NCBI GenBank assembly: GCA_963800135.1
Contig: CAWCZR010000003.1
Span: 682,001 to 746,000 of the forward strand
Direction: 5' to 3'
Source of the DNA: DASPSM01 sp963800135
GTDB taxonomy: Bacteria; Planctomycetota; Planctomycetia; Planctomycetales; Planctomycetaceae
Length of the DNA stretch: 64,000 bases
Part shown: in pieces, positions 45,853-55,520 of the stretch
Layout of the letters: every line of letters begins with the position of its first letter
Numbering within the stretch: position 1 is the stretch's first letter
The notes under the pieces: model-generated
What the model was told of the DNA's origin: nothing
Databases searched by the model: none
The model's input: only the letters and a program-made list of their open reading frames with translations
Program-made: the position numbers and the translations under genes

Positions 45853-46368
45853 ATGACGACGACTCGAACCGACGCGGTCAAACTCAGGGGCAATCCGGTC
45901 ACGCTGGCCGGTGCCGAGCTCAAGACCGGAGAGACCGCGCCCGATTTCAAGCTGCAAGACACCGCTATGCAGGAAATCTCCTTGGCGACCTCGGGCGGCA
46001 AGACGCGGATCATCGCCACGATCCCGTCGCTCGACACGCCGGTCTGCGCGATGGAGACCAAGAAGTTCAACGAGCAGGCCGGCCAGCTGTCCAACGTCGA
46101 AGTGCTGGTCGTCAGCATGGACCTGCCGTTCGGCCAAAAGCGATGGTGCGGCGCCGAAAACGTCGCCAACGTGAAGACGCTGAGCGCCCACCGCGCGACC
46201 AAGTTCGGCGAAGACTACGGCGTGTTGATTCAGGGCGGCCCGCTCGACCGCTGTCTGGCCCGCGCGATCTTCGTCGTCGACGGAGGGGGGAAGCTGAAGT
46301 ACGTGGAGTACGTCAAGGACATCAGCGAACACCCGAACTACGACGCCGTGTTGGCGGCGGCGAAGTGA
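45853..46368 (+). CDS. tpx: Thiol peroxidase Tpx
   Basis: 171 residues from the ATG at 45853; a TTG seven codons earlier is unlikely. Atypical 2-Cys peroxiredoxin. Peroxidatic Cys in TPSLDTPVCAME near residue 62, resolving Cys in KRWCGAENV near residue 96, and FVVDGGGKLKYVEYV. It reduces hydro- and alkyl-hydroperoxides using thioredoxin. It is divergent from mnmG and ends before a shared terminator. Confidence 0.96.
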   Translation: MTTTRTDAVKLRGNPVTLAGAELKTGETAPDFKLQDTAMQEISLATSGGKTRIIATIPSLDTPVCAMETKKFNEQAGQLSNVEVLVVSMDLPFGQKRWCGAENVANVKTLSAHRATKFGEDYGVLIQGGPLDRCLARAIFVVDGGGKLKYVEYVKDISEHPNYDAVLAAAK

Positions 46369-46389
46369 GCTGATAGAGCCGTAAAAAGT

Positions 46390-46427
46390 AAGAGGGCCAG
46401 ACACCCCGGCGGGTCTCTGGCCCTCTT
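46390..46427. terminator. Terminator between tpx and the tricorn-like gene
   Basis: AAGAGGGCCAGACACCC pairs with GGGTCTCTGGCCCTCTT (16 of 17) around a CGGC loop. On the minus strand it is followed by TTTTT, so it best serves the minus-strand protease gene but may stop tpx too. Confidence 0.85.
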
Positions 46428-46473
46428 GCTGTTGGCATCGCACTTTCGTGCGGTCGCGGCGTGCCTGCCCGCG

Positions 46474-49400
46474 TTACTTCCCTTCCGCCGGCTCCTTCAT
46501 TCCCGGCTTATAGTAGTTCGGGAATGCCGGGTGATGCGGATGTTTGACGGGATGCTTGGCCAGCTCGCCCGTTACGATTTCGATCGCCTTGTCGAGCTGC
46601 GGGTCTTTCCCTTCGCGGACGAGCTTGGGATCGAACTCGACTTCGACGTCCGGAGCGACGCCCCGGTTTTCGACATCCCAACGGCCGTTGGGGAACCAGA
46701 TGCCCCAGCGCGGAGCCGTGACGCTGCCGCCGTCGATCAGCGGCGGATAGCCGCCGATGCCGACCAGGCCGCCCCAGGTTCGTTTGCCGACGAGCGGGCC
46801 GAGGCCGCTCTGGCGGAACGTGTACGGCAGATAGTCGCCGCCCGAGCCGGCCATCTCGTTAATGAGCATCACCTTCGGACCGGGGATCGCTGACGTGGGA
46901 AACTGCTGGTCGTGTCCCTCGCGGGTCGACGCGTAGTTGCGAATCGGCTGCCGCAAGTAGTCGACGATGTGGTCGGCGAGCGAGCCGCCGCCGTTAAACC
47001 GCTCGTCAACGATCACCGCGTCGCGTCCGGCCTGGGCGAAGAAGTAACGATTGAAGCGGATGTAGCCTTGCGCTCGTGTCGGGCACATAGACATAGGCCA
47101 CCTTGCCGTGCGTCGCCTTGTCGACGGCCCGTCGATTGCCATCGACCCAGGCGAGGTTGCGGAGCATCCGCTCGCTTTCGATCGGCACTACGGTGACTTC
47201 GCGACTCCCCTTGCCGTCCGGATTCGGGCCGACCTTGAGGATCGTCTGTTTGCCCGCCGTCCCCTCGAAGAGCGAATAGACTTCGGCGTCCCCCTTCAAG
47301 TCCTGACCGTTCACTTCGAGCAAATACTCGCCTTCTTTGACATTCGCGCCGGGCTGCGTCAGCGGCGCCCGCAGGCTCGGGTTCCAGCTTTCGCCCCGGT
47401 AAATCTTCACGATCCGGTGCCGGCCGTTTTCGACTTTGAAATCGGCCCCCAACAGTCCGCCTTTGCGCGGCTCGCGCTCGGGCACGTCGCCACCGAACAT
47501 GTAGACGTGCTGCAGGCTCAAACCGGAGAGCAGCTCGTCGATGAGGTACGTCAGGTCGTAGCGACTGCCGAGGCCGTCGAGATCGACCTGGTGTTTCTTC
47601 CACTCGCCGTTCAGGTCGTAGCCGTGGAAGTGAGGATCGTAGAGGAAGTCTCGCTCGATCCGTTGGACTTCGCGGTAGATCTGCCGCCATTCGGCCTTGG
47701 GATCGACGAAGACCTCGAGATTATCCAGTTTGAGCGCACCGTCGCCGGGCTTGACAGGTCCAGCCGTGGCCGTGATGAACCAACCGGGTCCCTGGCGATA
47801 GAGCATCTTTTCGCCGTCGTGCGAGATGACAATGGTCTGCGCTCCTTCGAGAATCCGCTCGGCCTTGCGCTTGGAAAGATCGAATTTATAGACCGTCATC
47901 CCGCCCGGGCCGCCTTCGCCCGGGCCGCCGCCGCCCACGTGCATTTCAGACGTTTCGACGACGAAGATCGTGCCCGCCTTGCCTTCGTGCAGCCCGCCAT
48001 AGTGTCGCGCGGGGATCGGCAGCGCGAGCGTCCGCTGATCGATGTTCGCAAAATCGATCTTCACTTCGACCGCGTCTTTCTTCTCCTTGCCGTCTTTGCC
48101 TTTTTCGTCCTTGGCTTTTTCGTCCTTCTTCTCGTCCTTCCCCTTCTCCTCCTTCTTGTCGTCCTTGGGCTTGTCGGCGTCCTTCTTGTCTTTATCTTTC
48201 TCGTCGTCGCTCTCCGGAGCCAGCGGCGAGGGATCGTTCTTGTTCAGCACGACGAGGTAAACCGCGCGGGTCACCGGCCGATTAATGACCGACATGCCCG
48301 AGCCGACCGAGGGACCGATGTCGGTGCTCGCCGTGAAGTACAGGTACTTGCCCCCCTTGTCGAAGGCGGGCGTGTCGGCGTCGCTCATGCCGTCGGTGAT
48401 CTGGTGCAGCTTGCCGCTCTTGAGCGAGTAGACGAAGATCACCCCCATCCACGACTTGAGCGGCCGCGAAAACGCGAACCACTGGCTATCCGGTGCCCAG
48501 GACACCGAGTTCGTCGGACCCTCGCCGTAATAGCCGGTATCGACCTTCTTCGACTTGCCGGTCTTCACGTCGACGAGCCAGACGTTGGCTTTCTTGTCGC
48601 TGCAGGTGATCCACTTCGAGTCGGGCGACCAGCTGGGGTTGTAGAGAAACGTCTCGCTGTCGCCGACCTTCAGCACCTTGGCTTTGCCTTTGCCGTCCTG
48701 CGCGAATGTGCAGCCGATACTCGCCCGATTCGTCCGAGAAATAGGCGATCGATTTGCCGTCCGGCGACCAGGCCGGATCGCGCTCGGCCGCACCGACCGT
48801 GTGGGTCAGGTTGCGAACGTCCCCCTTCTCGGCCGGCACGGTGAGAATCTCGCCGTGCGCCTCGAAGACGGCGCGGGCGCCGGTCGGCGACAGGTCGACC
48901 CCCTGAATGGCGTGGGCCGCCTTCACGAATTTGGGACGCACGCTCGGCAGGTCGGCGTTCACGCGGATCGGCACCTGCTTCGACTTCTGCGTCTTCAGAT
49001 CGAACAGGTTCACCGTGCCGAAGCGGTCGAACACGATGGCGTCGGCACAGGCCGAGGCCGACTTGATGTCGCCCCCCGCCTCCTTCGGATCGAGCACGCG
49101 GCGGACGGCTTTGCCCGCCACGTCGCAGGCGTAAAGCGCCATCGGCCCTTCGCGGTCCGACAGGAAATAAATCGTGTCGCCGATCCACATCGGATCGAAA
49201 TCGGTCGAATCCTTCCGCTCGACCTTGGTGATCGACGAGTCGGCCAGGTCGGCAATCCAAATCGGGCTGGCGCTGCCGCCGCGATAGTGCTTGAGCGGTC
49301 GCATCGGGCCGGGGAACTGCGGCTTGTTCGAGAAAGGCACGTAGACGATTCGTTTGCCGTCGGGCGAGAGCGAGCCGGCCTCGGCCATCGGCAGCGGCAA

Positions 49401-49940
49401 CTCGGTCGCCGGTCCGCCCGTCGCCGGCACGGTGAAGAGCCGCAGGAAGCGGCCGTAGCTGTGCCGCGGCGAGCGGAAGATGATCTGCTTGCCATCGTTG
49501 GTCCAGCCGACGGGAACGTCCGGATCCGGATGATGCGTCACGCGGACGGGCACTCCACCGGCCGCCGGGATCACGTAGACGTCGAGGTTGCCTTCATATT
49601 CGCCGGCAAAGGCGATCGACTTGCCGTCCGGCGAGAAGACCGGATAGCTCTCGAGGCCGACGCCCGCGGTAAGCCGCCGCGCCTCGCCCCCTTCGCGGGG
49701 GACAATCCACAGGTCGCCCGCGTACGTGAAGGCGATCTGCGTCGCGCTGACGGCAGGCAGCTGCAGCAACAGGGGCGGATCTTTCGGAGCCGGCTTCGAG
49801 TCGTCCGCCGCGGCCGGCCGAACGGCCGTTCCCAGCGACGCCCCAGACAGTCCCAACAGTGCCAATCCCAACAGACTAAAAGCGACAAGCCGTCGCCCGA
49901 AACCGATCGAACGCCCGCGGAAGCGCATACCAATCACCAT
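46474..49940 (-). CDS. Tricorn-like S41 protease with WD40/PD40 propellers, two frameshifts
   Basis: About 1,155 residues when joined. The ATG at 49940 begins a signal/leader (FGRRLVAFSLLGLALLGLSG). The N-terminal 600 residues are PD40/WD40-like beta-propeller blades (LESYPVFSPDGKSIAFAG, GSLSPDGKRIVYV, RDPAWSPDGKSIAYFSD). A Lys/Asp/Glu-rich linker near residues 560-600 is followed by a PDZ-like part (GEYLLEVNGQDLKGDAEVY) and the S41/C-terminal-processing-type core with AVIVDERFNGGGS and the nucleophile in NEMAGSGGDYLP. It is predicted to digest peptides outside the cytoplasm. Frame breaks are at about 48701 (tcctgcgcgaat) and 47070 (ccttgcgctcg); each restores continuity with a one- or two-base change. 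Confidence 0.9.
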
Positions 49941-50873
49941 TTCTCTGGTTCTCTTATGGGTTCTCTGTCGGGGCAAAATCAGGAAGCAAAAAGGGCCGCC
50001 GGCGATGCGCCTGGCGGTCCATTCTTGACCAACTCGGCGGTAATTCTTCTGTGAGAGGTGTTTATTAAACAGGAATTTCACAGACCGGGGTATTTGGGCA
50101 AAGTTTTAGCATACCCGGCCCCCCGACCGGGGACAATAATCGGACCGCCCCAAGGCGCTGGCAAAAGCGAGCCGACCCCGCGAGAAGATCGTGGCGGCCA
50201 AGTAATCCTGCGGCTAAGCTGAGATCGAGCCCCGGGCGCACATCCCTTCTACGTTGCGGATGCCCTCCTCCGATGGCCCTTTGCCCCCACGTTTCCCGGT
50301 TCGTTTCTCAGTCGCCGCGACCGCCCCGGCCCGGTCGCTGAGTTTCCGGAGACGGCCGTGCGGAAGATGGCTCCTTTGCTCCGTCGAACGCCGATGCTCC
50401 CGGCGACGACATCGTGATCCGCATCACCGCAGATTCCCAGACCCGCTTGCCGCTCGTCGGCGCGATCTCGCCCCGACAGGCAAAGGCCGCGCTCCTCGCA
50501 ACGGACCTCGCCCTCATGGCGACGCTCACAACAGTCGCCCTGCTCTTCGTCCGAGCATCCCGGCGCGCAAGGCCCTGCTCGCGATCGAGCCGAAAACGCC
50601 GCTCGAACAGCGCCCACACGCTGGCCGAATCGCGCGGCCGAATTGCACGTCGCAGTGGATCGCGGACCCTCCAATCGGTTGCCAAACGGTGCGGCCGATC
50701 TCAGACGTGGTCGCCTCAGCGGGCCCAGGGGCCGGCGGTGCCGACGGAGGGTGCGTCACGGCTACTGCCAGCGGACCCAAGGGGCGCATGGCCGGCGGAT
50801 GGCACACTGTGCCTTTCGTCGACAATAATCGAGAACGCCTACCAAACGGAATGCCTCGCAAGAATCCGGAGCA
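49941..50873. other. 933-bp intergenic region without a supported gene
   Basis: It lies between divergent genes: the tricorn-like protease and a HEAT-repeat protein. Overlapping open frames exist on both strands (for instance 50254-50877), but they lack ribosome sites and have low-information Arg/Pro/Ser composition. It may contain remnants of a degraded gene; promoters for both neighbours should be here. Confidence 0.55.
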
Positions 50874-52259
50874 ATGAGGAACTTGCCCTTGATGGACGTG
50901 ATCGATCGCCGACCGGTCGACGCACAATTCGCGGGACGCATTCTCGGGACGAGGACAAACCTCGTCGGAGCCGTCTGCCGTGCAGCGCCAACTGTATTGT
51001 TCTGCGCCGGTGTATTCGCCGTGGTGATTGGTGGGTATCACTTCGGTTTCAAGGTCAAGCCGCCGGCCGGCGGTCCGCCCGCGCTGTCCCCGGCTGTCGC
51101 GTGTCTCCTCTTCGGCGTTGGAATCGCGTTGGCCGCCATCTCATTCTATTTCATCGTTTGGCAGCAGTCATTCCTCTTTGATTGGTATGTCTGTCACGTC
51201 GCGCGGCGACAGATCGCGTCCCGAGCCGACCGGCTTGGCGATCCGCAAGATCCGCGGGCCGCGTTCGTCGAAATCGTCCCTCGGGAGGAGTGGAATCGTG
51301 GCATGCGGCAGGCGCCTGCAGACGTCGGCTTCCTCTGGATCGACGCGGCGCAGCGGGGAGTCCGGTTCGAGGGAGACCGCGAGCGGATCCGTATTCCGGC
51401 GGCCGGCATCCTGACCTGCCGCGTGTTCAAGGTGCCGATCAGGCGCAACCCGCCGGTTTTGCAGAAGTTTTTTTTCGTCGTCTCGTGCGTCCATCCCACT
51501 GATTTGATCGAACTCTCGTTCGCTCACCGCGACGTCCCTGGCGTTCTGGGGGCCGCTCGGCGGCATCATCGGGCAGTGGCCTCGTGCGAACTAATCCGCA
51601 GCCTGATCGCGTCCCACACTCCCACTGCGGTGGCGCATGCCGAGCGCAGGTTACGGCTCCATGCCGATGCCGACGCGGCCAACGTGCCGCGGGAGGAGAG
51701 CCGATTGGCCGACGTTTCGACGCAGGAATTGATGGATCGCTGCGATGCGTATTGGGAGTGGATCGGACAGCCCAAGTCGGAGAAGTCGAGCGGCGTCGAC
51801 ACGAAGTTCCGCTACCGCCAATACGTGGCTGCCGTCAACGAATTGGCCACCCGCGGTCCCGACAGCGCCCATTGGGCGGCCGAGCGCTTGACCCACGCGG
51901 AGACCGACGCGCGCGAGCAGGCTGCCTTTTTGCTAGGCGAGGTTGGCAGCCAGCATCTGCTGGGCTCACGCCGCGATGCGATTGTTGCCGCACTTTCCAA
52001 ACTGGCGACGCGTCCGGTGTCCAATGATTCCAAAGAGGCCCAGGCCAACACCGCGGCCGTGATCGCCCTCGGCAAGATCGGCGATCGCCAAGGCGTTGCC
52101 GCGCTACGGCACGTGCTCACGTCCGAGGAATGGGCGGACGACGACATTCAATGGGATGCGGCCGAAGCGCTCGGCCAAATCGTCGGCGAGTCATTCACCG
52201 ATGAGGACGAACCCGTTTCCGCGGCCCGCGAATGGCTGAGATTTCATCCGCAAACTTGA
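50874..52259 (+). CDS. Membrane protein with C-terminal HEAT-like repeats
   Basis: 461 residues. Two membrane helices (TVLFCAGVFAVVIGGYHFG and ACLLFGVGIALAAISFYFIVW) near residues 38-105. A ~130-residue soluble middle follows with an IPAAGILTCRVF-type beta region, then a C-terminal alpha-solenoid with HEAT-like repeats (EQAAFLLGEVGSQHLLGSRRDAIVAALSKLA, NTAAVIALGKIGDRQGVAALRHVL, DAAEALGQIVGE). Probably a scaffold at the membrane. The start could be M1 (GGAG only 2 nt upstream) or M7 at 50892 (GAGGAA further upstream). No family is identified. Confidence 0.75.
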   Translation: MRNLPLMDVIDRRPVDAQFAGRILGTRTNLVGAVCRAAPTVLFCAGVFAVVIGGYHFGFKVKPPAGGPPALSPAVACLLFGVGIALAAISFYFIVWQQSFLFDWYVCHVARRQIASRADRLGDPQDPRAAFVEIVPREEWNRGMRQAPADVGFLWIDAAQRGVRFEGDRERIRIPAAGILTCRVFKVPIRRNPPVLQKFFFVVSCVHPTDLIELSFAHRDVPGVLGAARRHHRAVASCELIRSLIASHTPTAVAHAERRLRLHADADAANVPREESRLADVSTQELMDRCDAYWEWIGQPKSEKSSGVDTKFRYRQYVAAVNELATRGPDSAHWAAERLTHAETDAREQAAFLLGEVGSQHLLGSRRDAIVAALSKLATRPVSNDSKEAQANTAAVIALGKIGDRQGVAALRHVLTSEEWADDDIQWDAAEALGQIVGESFTDEDEPVSAAREWLRFHPQT

Positions 52260-52453
52260 GCCGTGACCTCTTTGCCGCTATCCGCCGGGAGTCTGGCCCT
52301 GCCAAATGATTTGAGGTCGGCATTCACGCCGAAGTCGCTCCGCTGGAAAGAATACGACGGCACGAAGCCGATTCGCCTCTTTTTCTTGGGAAATTCAACT
52401 TTAGGTTGCGGCCCGGAGGCGACCGTCAGCGGGACGCGAGCTGAGTGACCAGG

Positions 52454-52692
52454 TCACGGGTGTGCCGCTTGAGGTGGCGCCGTGGTTTTGTGCTGGCTGC
52501 TGGAGGCGTCCCAGATCTTGACGGTGTTGTCGTAGCTGCCGCTGGCGATTCGCTGGCGATGCGATTGCCGTCGGGGCTGAAGGCCACCGTCGCGACAGGG
52601 CGGTCATGCCCTTGGAACTTCAGAATCGCGTGGCCGCTGGCTGCGTCCCAAACCTGGATCATCCGCCCCATGGTTCCGCTCACGATCCGCGC
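52454..52692 (-). pseudogene. Broken WD40 tail of the adjacent kinase gene
   Basis: After a one-base loss in atgcgcgcgg (52690-52697), the kinase's WD40 region continues in another frame as ARIVSGTMGRMIQVWDAASG, then FQGHDRPVATVAFSPDGNRIAS. A second lesion is an 11-bp tandem duplication (CGCTGGCGATT at 52540-52550 repeated at 52551-52560), which shifts the frame again before NTVKIWDASSSQ and a stop at 52454. Duplication is not a usual basecalling error, so this end may be truly decayed. Only about three WD40 blades remain of the usual seven. Confidence 0.75.
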
Positions 52693-54527
52693 GCATCCGA
52701 ACTCAAGGCCACGCTCATGACCGGTCCCGTTTGTGGTTCCAGCGTCCGGATGACCTGGCCGCTGGCCGCATCCCACACGTTCACCGACCCGCCCCAGCTT
52801 CCACTGGCGATCCGGCTGCCGTCGGAGCTGAACGCCACGCTCGTGACCGGAGCATTGTGCCCTTTGAACGTCTTTTGATTTTGCGTAAAGAGCGTGAAGA
52901 GATAATCGTGCTCCCATCCGCGAAGGTCGCGGCGGCACTTGTCGAGGTGAGCCCAAGCACTCTCGGCGCTGTTGGCCTCCCAGTCGCGCTGGGCGCCGGC
53001 GATCTGCATGGCGTAGACGCGGCGTTCGGCCTGGTTCGACAGCTTCTCCGCGCGCTTTCGCTCGGAATCGGCTTCGGCCCGCCGGCGTTCCGCCTCGGCC
53101 GCGTTCGCGTCGGCCCGCCGCTTTTCCGCTTCGGCAGTTTTGCGCGCGGCATCGGCCTGTCGGTGGCCCCGTTCGGCTTGGGCCGCGTTCGCGTCCGCGC
53201 GTGCCTTTTCGGCTTCCGCGCGATGCCGCTGCTGGTCGGCCAGTTTTCGCTGCGATTCGGCGGCCAAGCGGGTTTTTTCTGCGATCTGGGCCTCGGCGGA
53301 CGCATGCTCGGCGCTTTCCGCGGCCAATGCCGCGTTTCGGTCGGCGACGTCACGGGCCGACTTTTCGCGAAACGCGAGCCACGTGCCGGCGATCGCGTCA
53401 GCAATCAGAAAAGCCGCGAACGCCGCCGCGGTCACGAGGGCCGTCCGGTGGCGGCGAGCGAGTTTTCTCAGGCGGTAGCTCGCGGAGGGAGGACTGGCTT
53501 CCACGGGCTCGTCGTGCAGATAACGCAGTACGTCGGCTGCCAGGCCGCTGGCCGATTCGTAGCGTCGCGTGCGGTCCTTTTCGAGGGCCTTCATCGTGAT
53601 CCAGTCGAGGTCGCCGCGGAACATCTTCGAGAGCCGGGCCGGCTCGGTTCGGCGATGCTCGGCGATCGCCGACAGCGAGGTGGTCGACTGGCTGAGCCGC
53701 GTGCTCGGCTTGGGCGGCTCTTCTTCGCGGATCATACGGATCAGCTCGTCGTAAGCGGCTTTCGCGACCCGTTTCTTGTCGAAGGGGGTCGTGCCCGTCA
53801 ACAGCTCGTACATCATCACGCCGAGCGAATAGATGTCGGTCCGCGTGTCGATGTCCAGGCCGCTCATCTCGGCCTGCTCGGGGCTCATGTAGAGCGGCGT
53901 GCCGACCATCTGCGCGAAGCGGGTGTAGATCGTCTTCTCGGTGAGCGACTGATGCAGGGCCTTGGCGACGCCGAAGTCGATCACCTTCACCAGCGGACGG
54001 CCGTCGTGCAGCGTGACCATCACGTTGGAGGGCTTGAGGTCGCGGTGGATGATGCCCTTCTGATGCGCGTGCTGAACGGCCTGGCAAACCACCACGAACA
54101 GCTCGAGCCGCTCGCGCGGGGTCAGCCGGTTCTTGTCGCAGTAATCGGTGATGGGAACGCCGCGGACCAGCTCCATCACGAAGTAGGGCCGGCCCGATTC
54201 CGTCGCGCCGGCGTCGAGCACGCGGGCGATGTTGGGATGGTCCATCATCGCCAGGGCCTGCCGCTCGGCCTCGAACCGCGCAATGACGTCGCGCGTGTCC
54301 ATCCCCGGCTTGATGACTTTGACGGCCACCTTGCGGCGGACGGGAGCCAGCTGCTCGGCGACAAAGACGAGTCCAAAGCCCCCTTCGCCGATCTGTTCCA
54401 TCAACCGGTAAGGACCGATCGTGGCGCCCAGGTATCCGGAGGGAGAGTCCCCCGCGACTGTCGAGGGGGGCGGATCCGGCAGCGGCTCAGGAGCGCGCTC
54501 TGGCTCGTTCACGGCGGAGTTTCCCAT
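52680..54527 (-). CDS. Serine/threonine protein kinase with coiled coil and WD40 start
   Basis: 615 residues from the ATG at 54527 (MGNSAVNEPERAP). Kinase domain: GEGGFGLVFVAEQ, VAVKVIKPG, HRDLKPSNVM, VIDFGVAKALHQSLTEKT and TPLYMSPEQAEMSGLDIDTRTDIYS. One membrane helix (ALVTAAAFAAFLIADAIAGTWLAF) follows near residue 370, then a long Ala/Glu/Arg coiled coil (~residues 400-520, repeated KRRADANAAEAERR-type), then WD40 blades starting FKGHNAPVTSVAFSSDGSRIASGSWGGS. The frame stops in the second/third blade; see the broken tail 52454-52692. Intact kinases of this type carry seven or more blades. Confidence 0.9.
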   Translation of the reverse strand: MGNSAVNEPERAPEPLPDPPPSTVAGDSPSGYLGATIGPYRLMEQIGEGGFGLVFVAEQLAPVRRKVAVKVIKPGMDTRDVIARFEAERQALAMMDHPNIARVLDAGATESGRPYFVMELVRGVPITDYCDKNRLTPRERLELFVVVCQAVQHAHQKGIIHRDLKPSNVMVTLHDGRPLVKVIDFGVAKALHQSLTEKTIYTRFAQMVGTPLYMSPEQAEMSGLDIDTRTDIYSLGVMMYELLTGTTPFDKKRVAKAAYDELIRMIREEEPPKPSTRLSQSTTSLSAIAEHRRTEPARLSKMFRGDLDWITMKALEKDRTRRYESASGLAADVLRYLHDEPVEASPPSASYRLRKLARRHRTALVTAAAFAAFLIADAIAGTWLAFREKSARDVADRNAALAAESAEHASAEAQIAEKTRLAAESQRKLADQQRHRAEAEKARADANAAQAERGHRQADAARKTAEAEKRRADANAAEAERRRAEADSERKRAEKLSNQAERRVYAMQIAGAQRDWEANSAESAWAHLDKCRRDLRGWEHDYLFTLFTQNQKTFKGHNAPVTSVAFSSDGSRIASGSWGGSVNVWDAASGQVIRTLEPQTGPVMSVALSSDARGS

Positions 54528-54774
54528 GCTCCGCGCGGTGTGGAGCGGCGCGCAACGGCATGGCCCATGGATGCGGCTCAATTAGCGTTCAAGCAAGGCG
54601 AGTGCCCTCATTTCAACCGAACGGCGCACGGCGATCAAGTTGTTTGTGCCTCAGACCGGCTGGGAGCCTCCTCGGCGGACGGCGAGCTGCCACTGGCAGG
54701 CGCCCGACAACGAACCGCTAGCGACAGCCTTGCTGTGCAGGATTTCGCTATGGTCGGAACCCCTTCGGCCAGCC

Positions 54775-55383
54775 TCAGCGGTAATCGAGCCGAGTGATGG
54801 CGTGGGGTCCGGGGGTGGTAACGGGGTCCTTCCCGGCGACGTCCAGGTTAAAGTGCCAGTCGTTGCGGCCGGGTGGCTGGAGGTCGACTTTGAACTGCGG
54901 ATCCTGGGCGTTTTTCTCCGGGTCGCTATAGAGGTTTCTCAGTTCGTCGGGCTGCTCGAAGAGCGAACTTGTGCGGTGGCCGAAGATGCCTTTGGGGTGA
55001 TGCAGCTGCACAAAGGTCACGACGTAGGTGCCGGCCTCGACGCCGTCGTGCACTCCGTAGGTGCTGAAGGAAAAATTCCCCTGGTCGTCGACGCCGCCAA
55101 CGAGTTTGGGGCGCTTGGACGGATCCTGCGGATGCTGAGGGTCGTTGAGAATCATGAAGAGCGTGGTGTTCGGTTTGTTGGGGGGCTGGCCATCGACCGT
55201 CACCGTCCCCTCGAACTTCACGAGCTCCACGCGCTGGGCCTTGGGATTGTCGCGAAAGGCCTGCTCGAGCGCCTTTTCGGCGCTCGGAGGCCCGCAACCG
55301 CCTGCGGCCAATGCCACGGCAATCAAAATTTTCCACGAATGTTCGGCCGGCCCGGCGTGCCGGCAGCAAGCTGGCAAGCGCAT
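54775..55383 (-). CDS. Lipoprotein with carboxypeptidase-regulatory-like fold
   Basis: 202 residues from the ATG at 55383, which has GGAGGAG 10 nt upstream. Lipoprotein signal with lipobox LAAGGC near residue 30. The rest resembles a planctomycete family of small extracytoplasmic beta-sandwich lipoproteins (VELVKFEGTVTVDGQPPNKPNTTLFMILND..., GNFSFSTYGVHDGVEAGTYVVTF). These usually lie next to DUF1559 genes, as here (138 nt to the next). The role is unknown, probably surface-associated. Confidence 0.82.
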   Translation of the reverse strand: MRLPACCRHAGPAEHSWKILIAVALAAGGCGPPSAEKALEQAFRDNPKAQRVELVKFEGTVTVDGQPPNKPNTTLFMILNDPQHPQDPSKRPKLVGGVDDQGNFSFSTYGVHDGVEAGTYVVTFVQLHHPKGIFGHRTSSLFEQPDELRNLYSDPEKNAQDPQFKVDLQPPGRNDWHFNLDVAGKDPVTTPGPHAITRLDYR

Positions 55384-55520
55384 CAGATCTAACTCCTCCG
55401 CCTTGCGGCCCGATTCGATGATGAGATGGTTTCTTGAATGGCGCCTCGTTCGTGGTGGGAGCAGGAATTGCAAAATCAAGAGCCGGGCGCGGCATCGCCC
55501 GGCCTTGGCGGACTGCGGCT

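Noticed and set aside
50254..50877. Plus-strand frame upstream of the HEAT-repeat gene
   Set aside because: Arg/Pro/Ser-rich, overlapping frames on both strands are equally open, no ribosome site.
52731..54797. 688-residue open frame antisense to the WD40 kinase
   Set aside because: No motifs, and it opposes a clear kinase domain.
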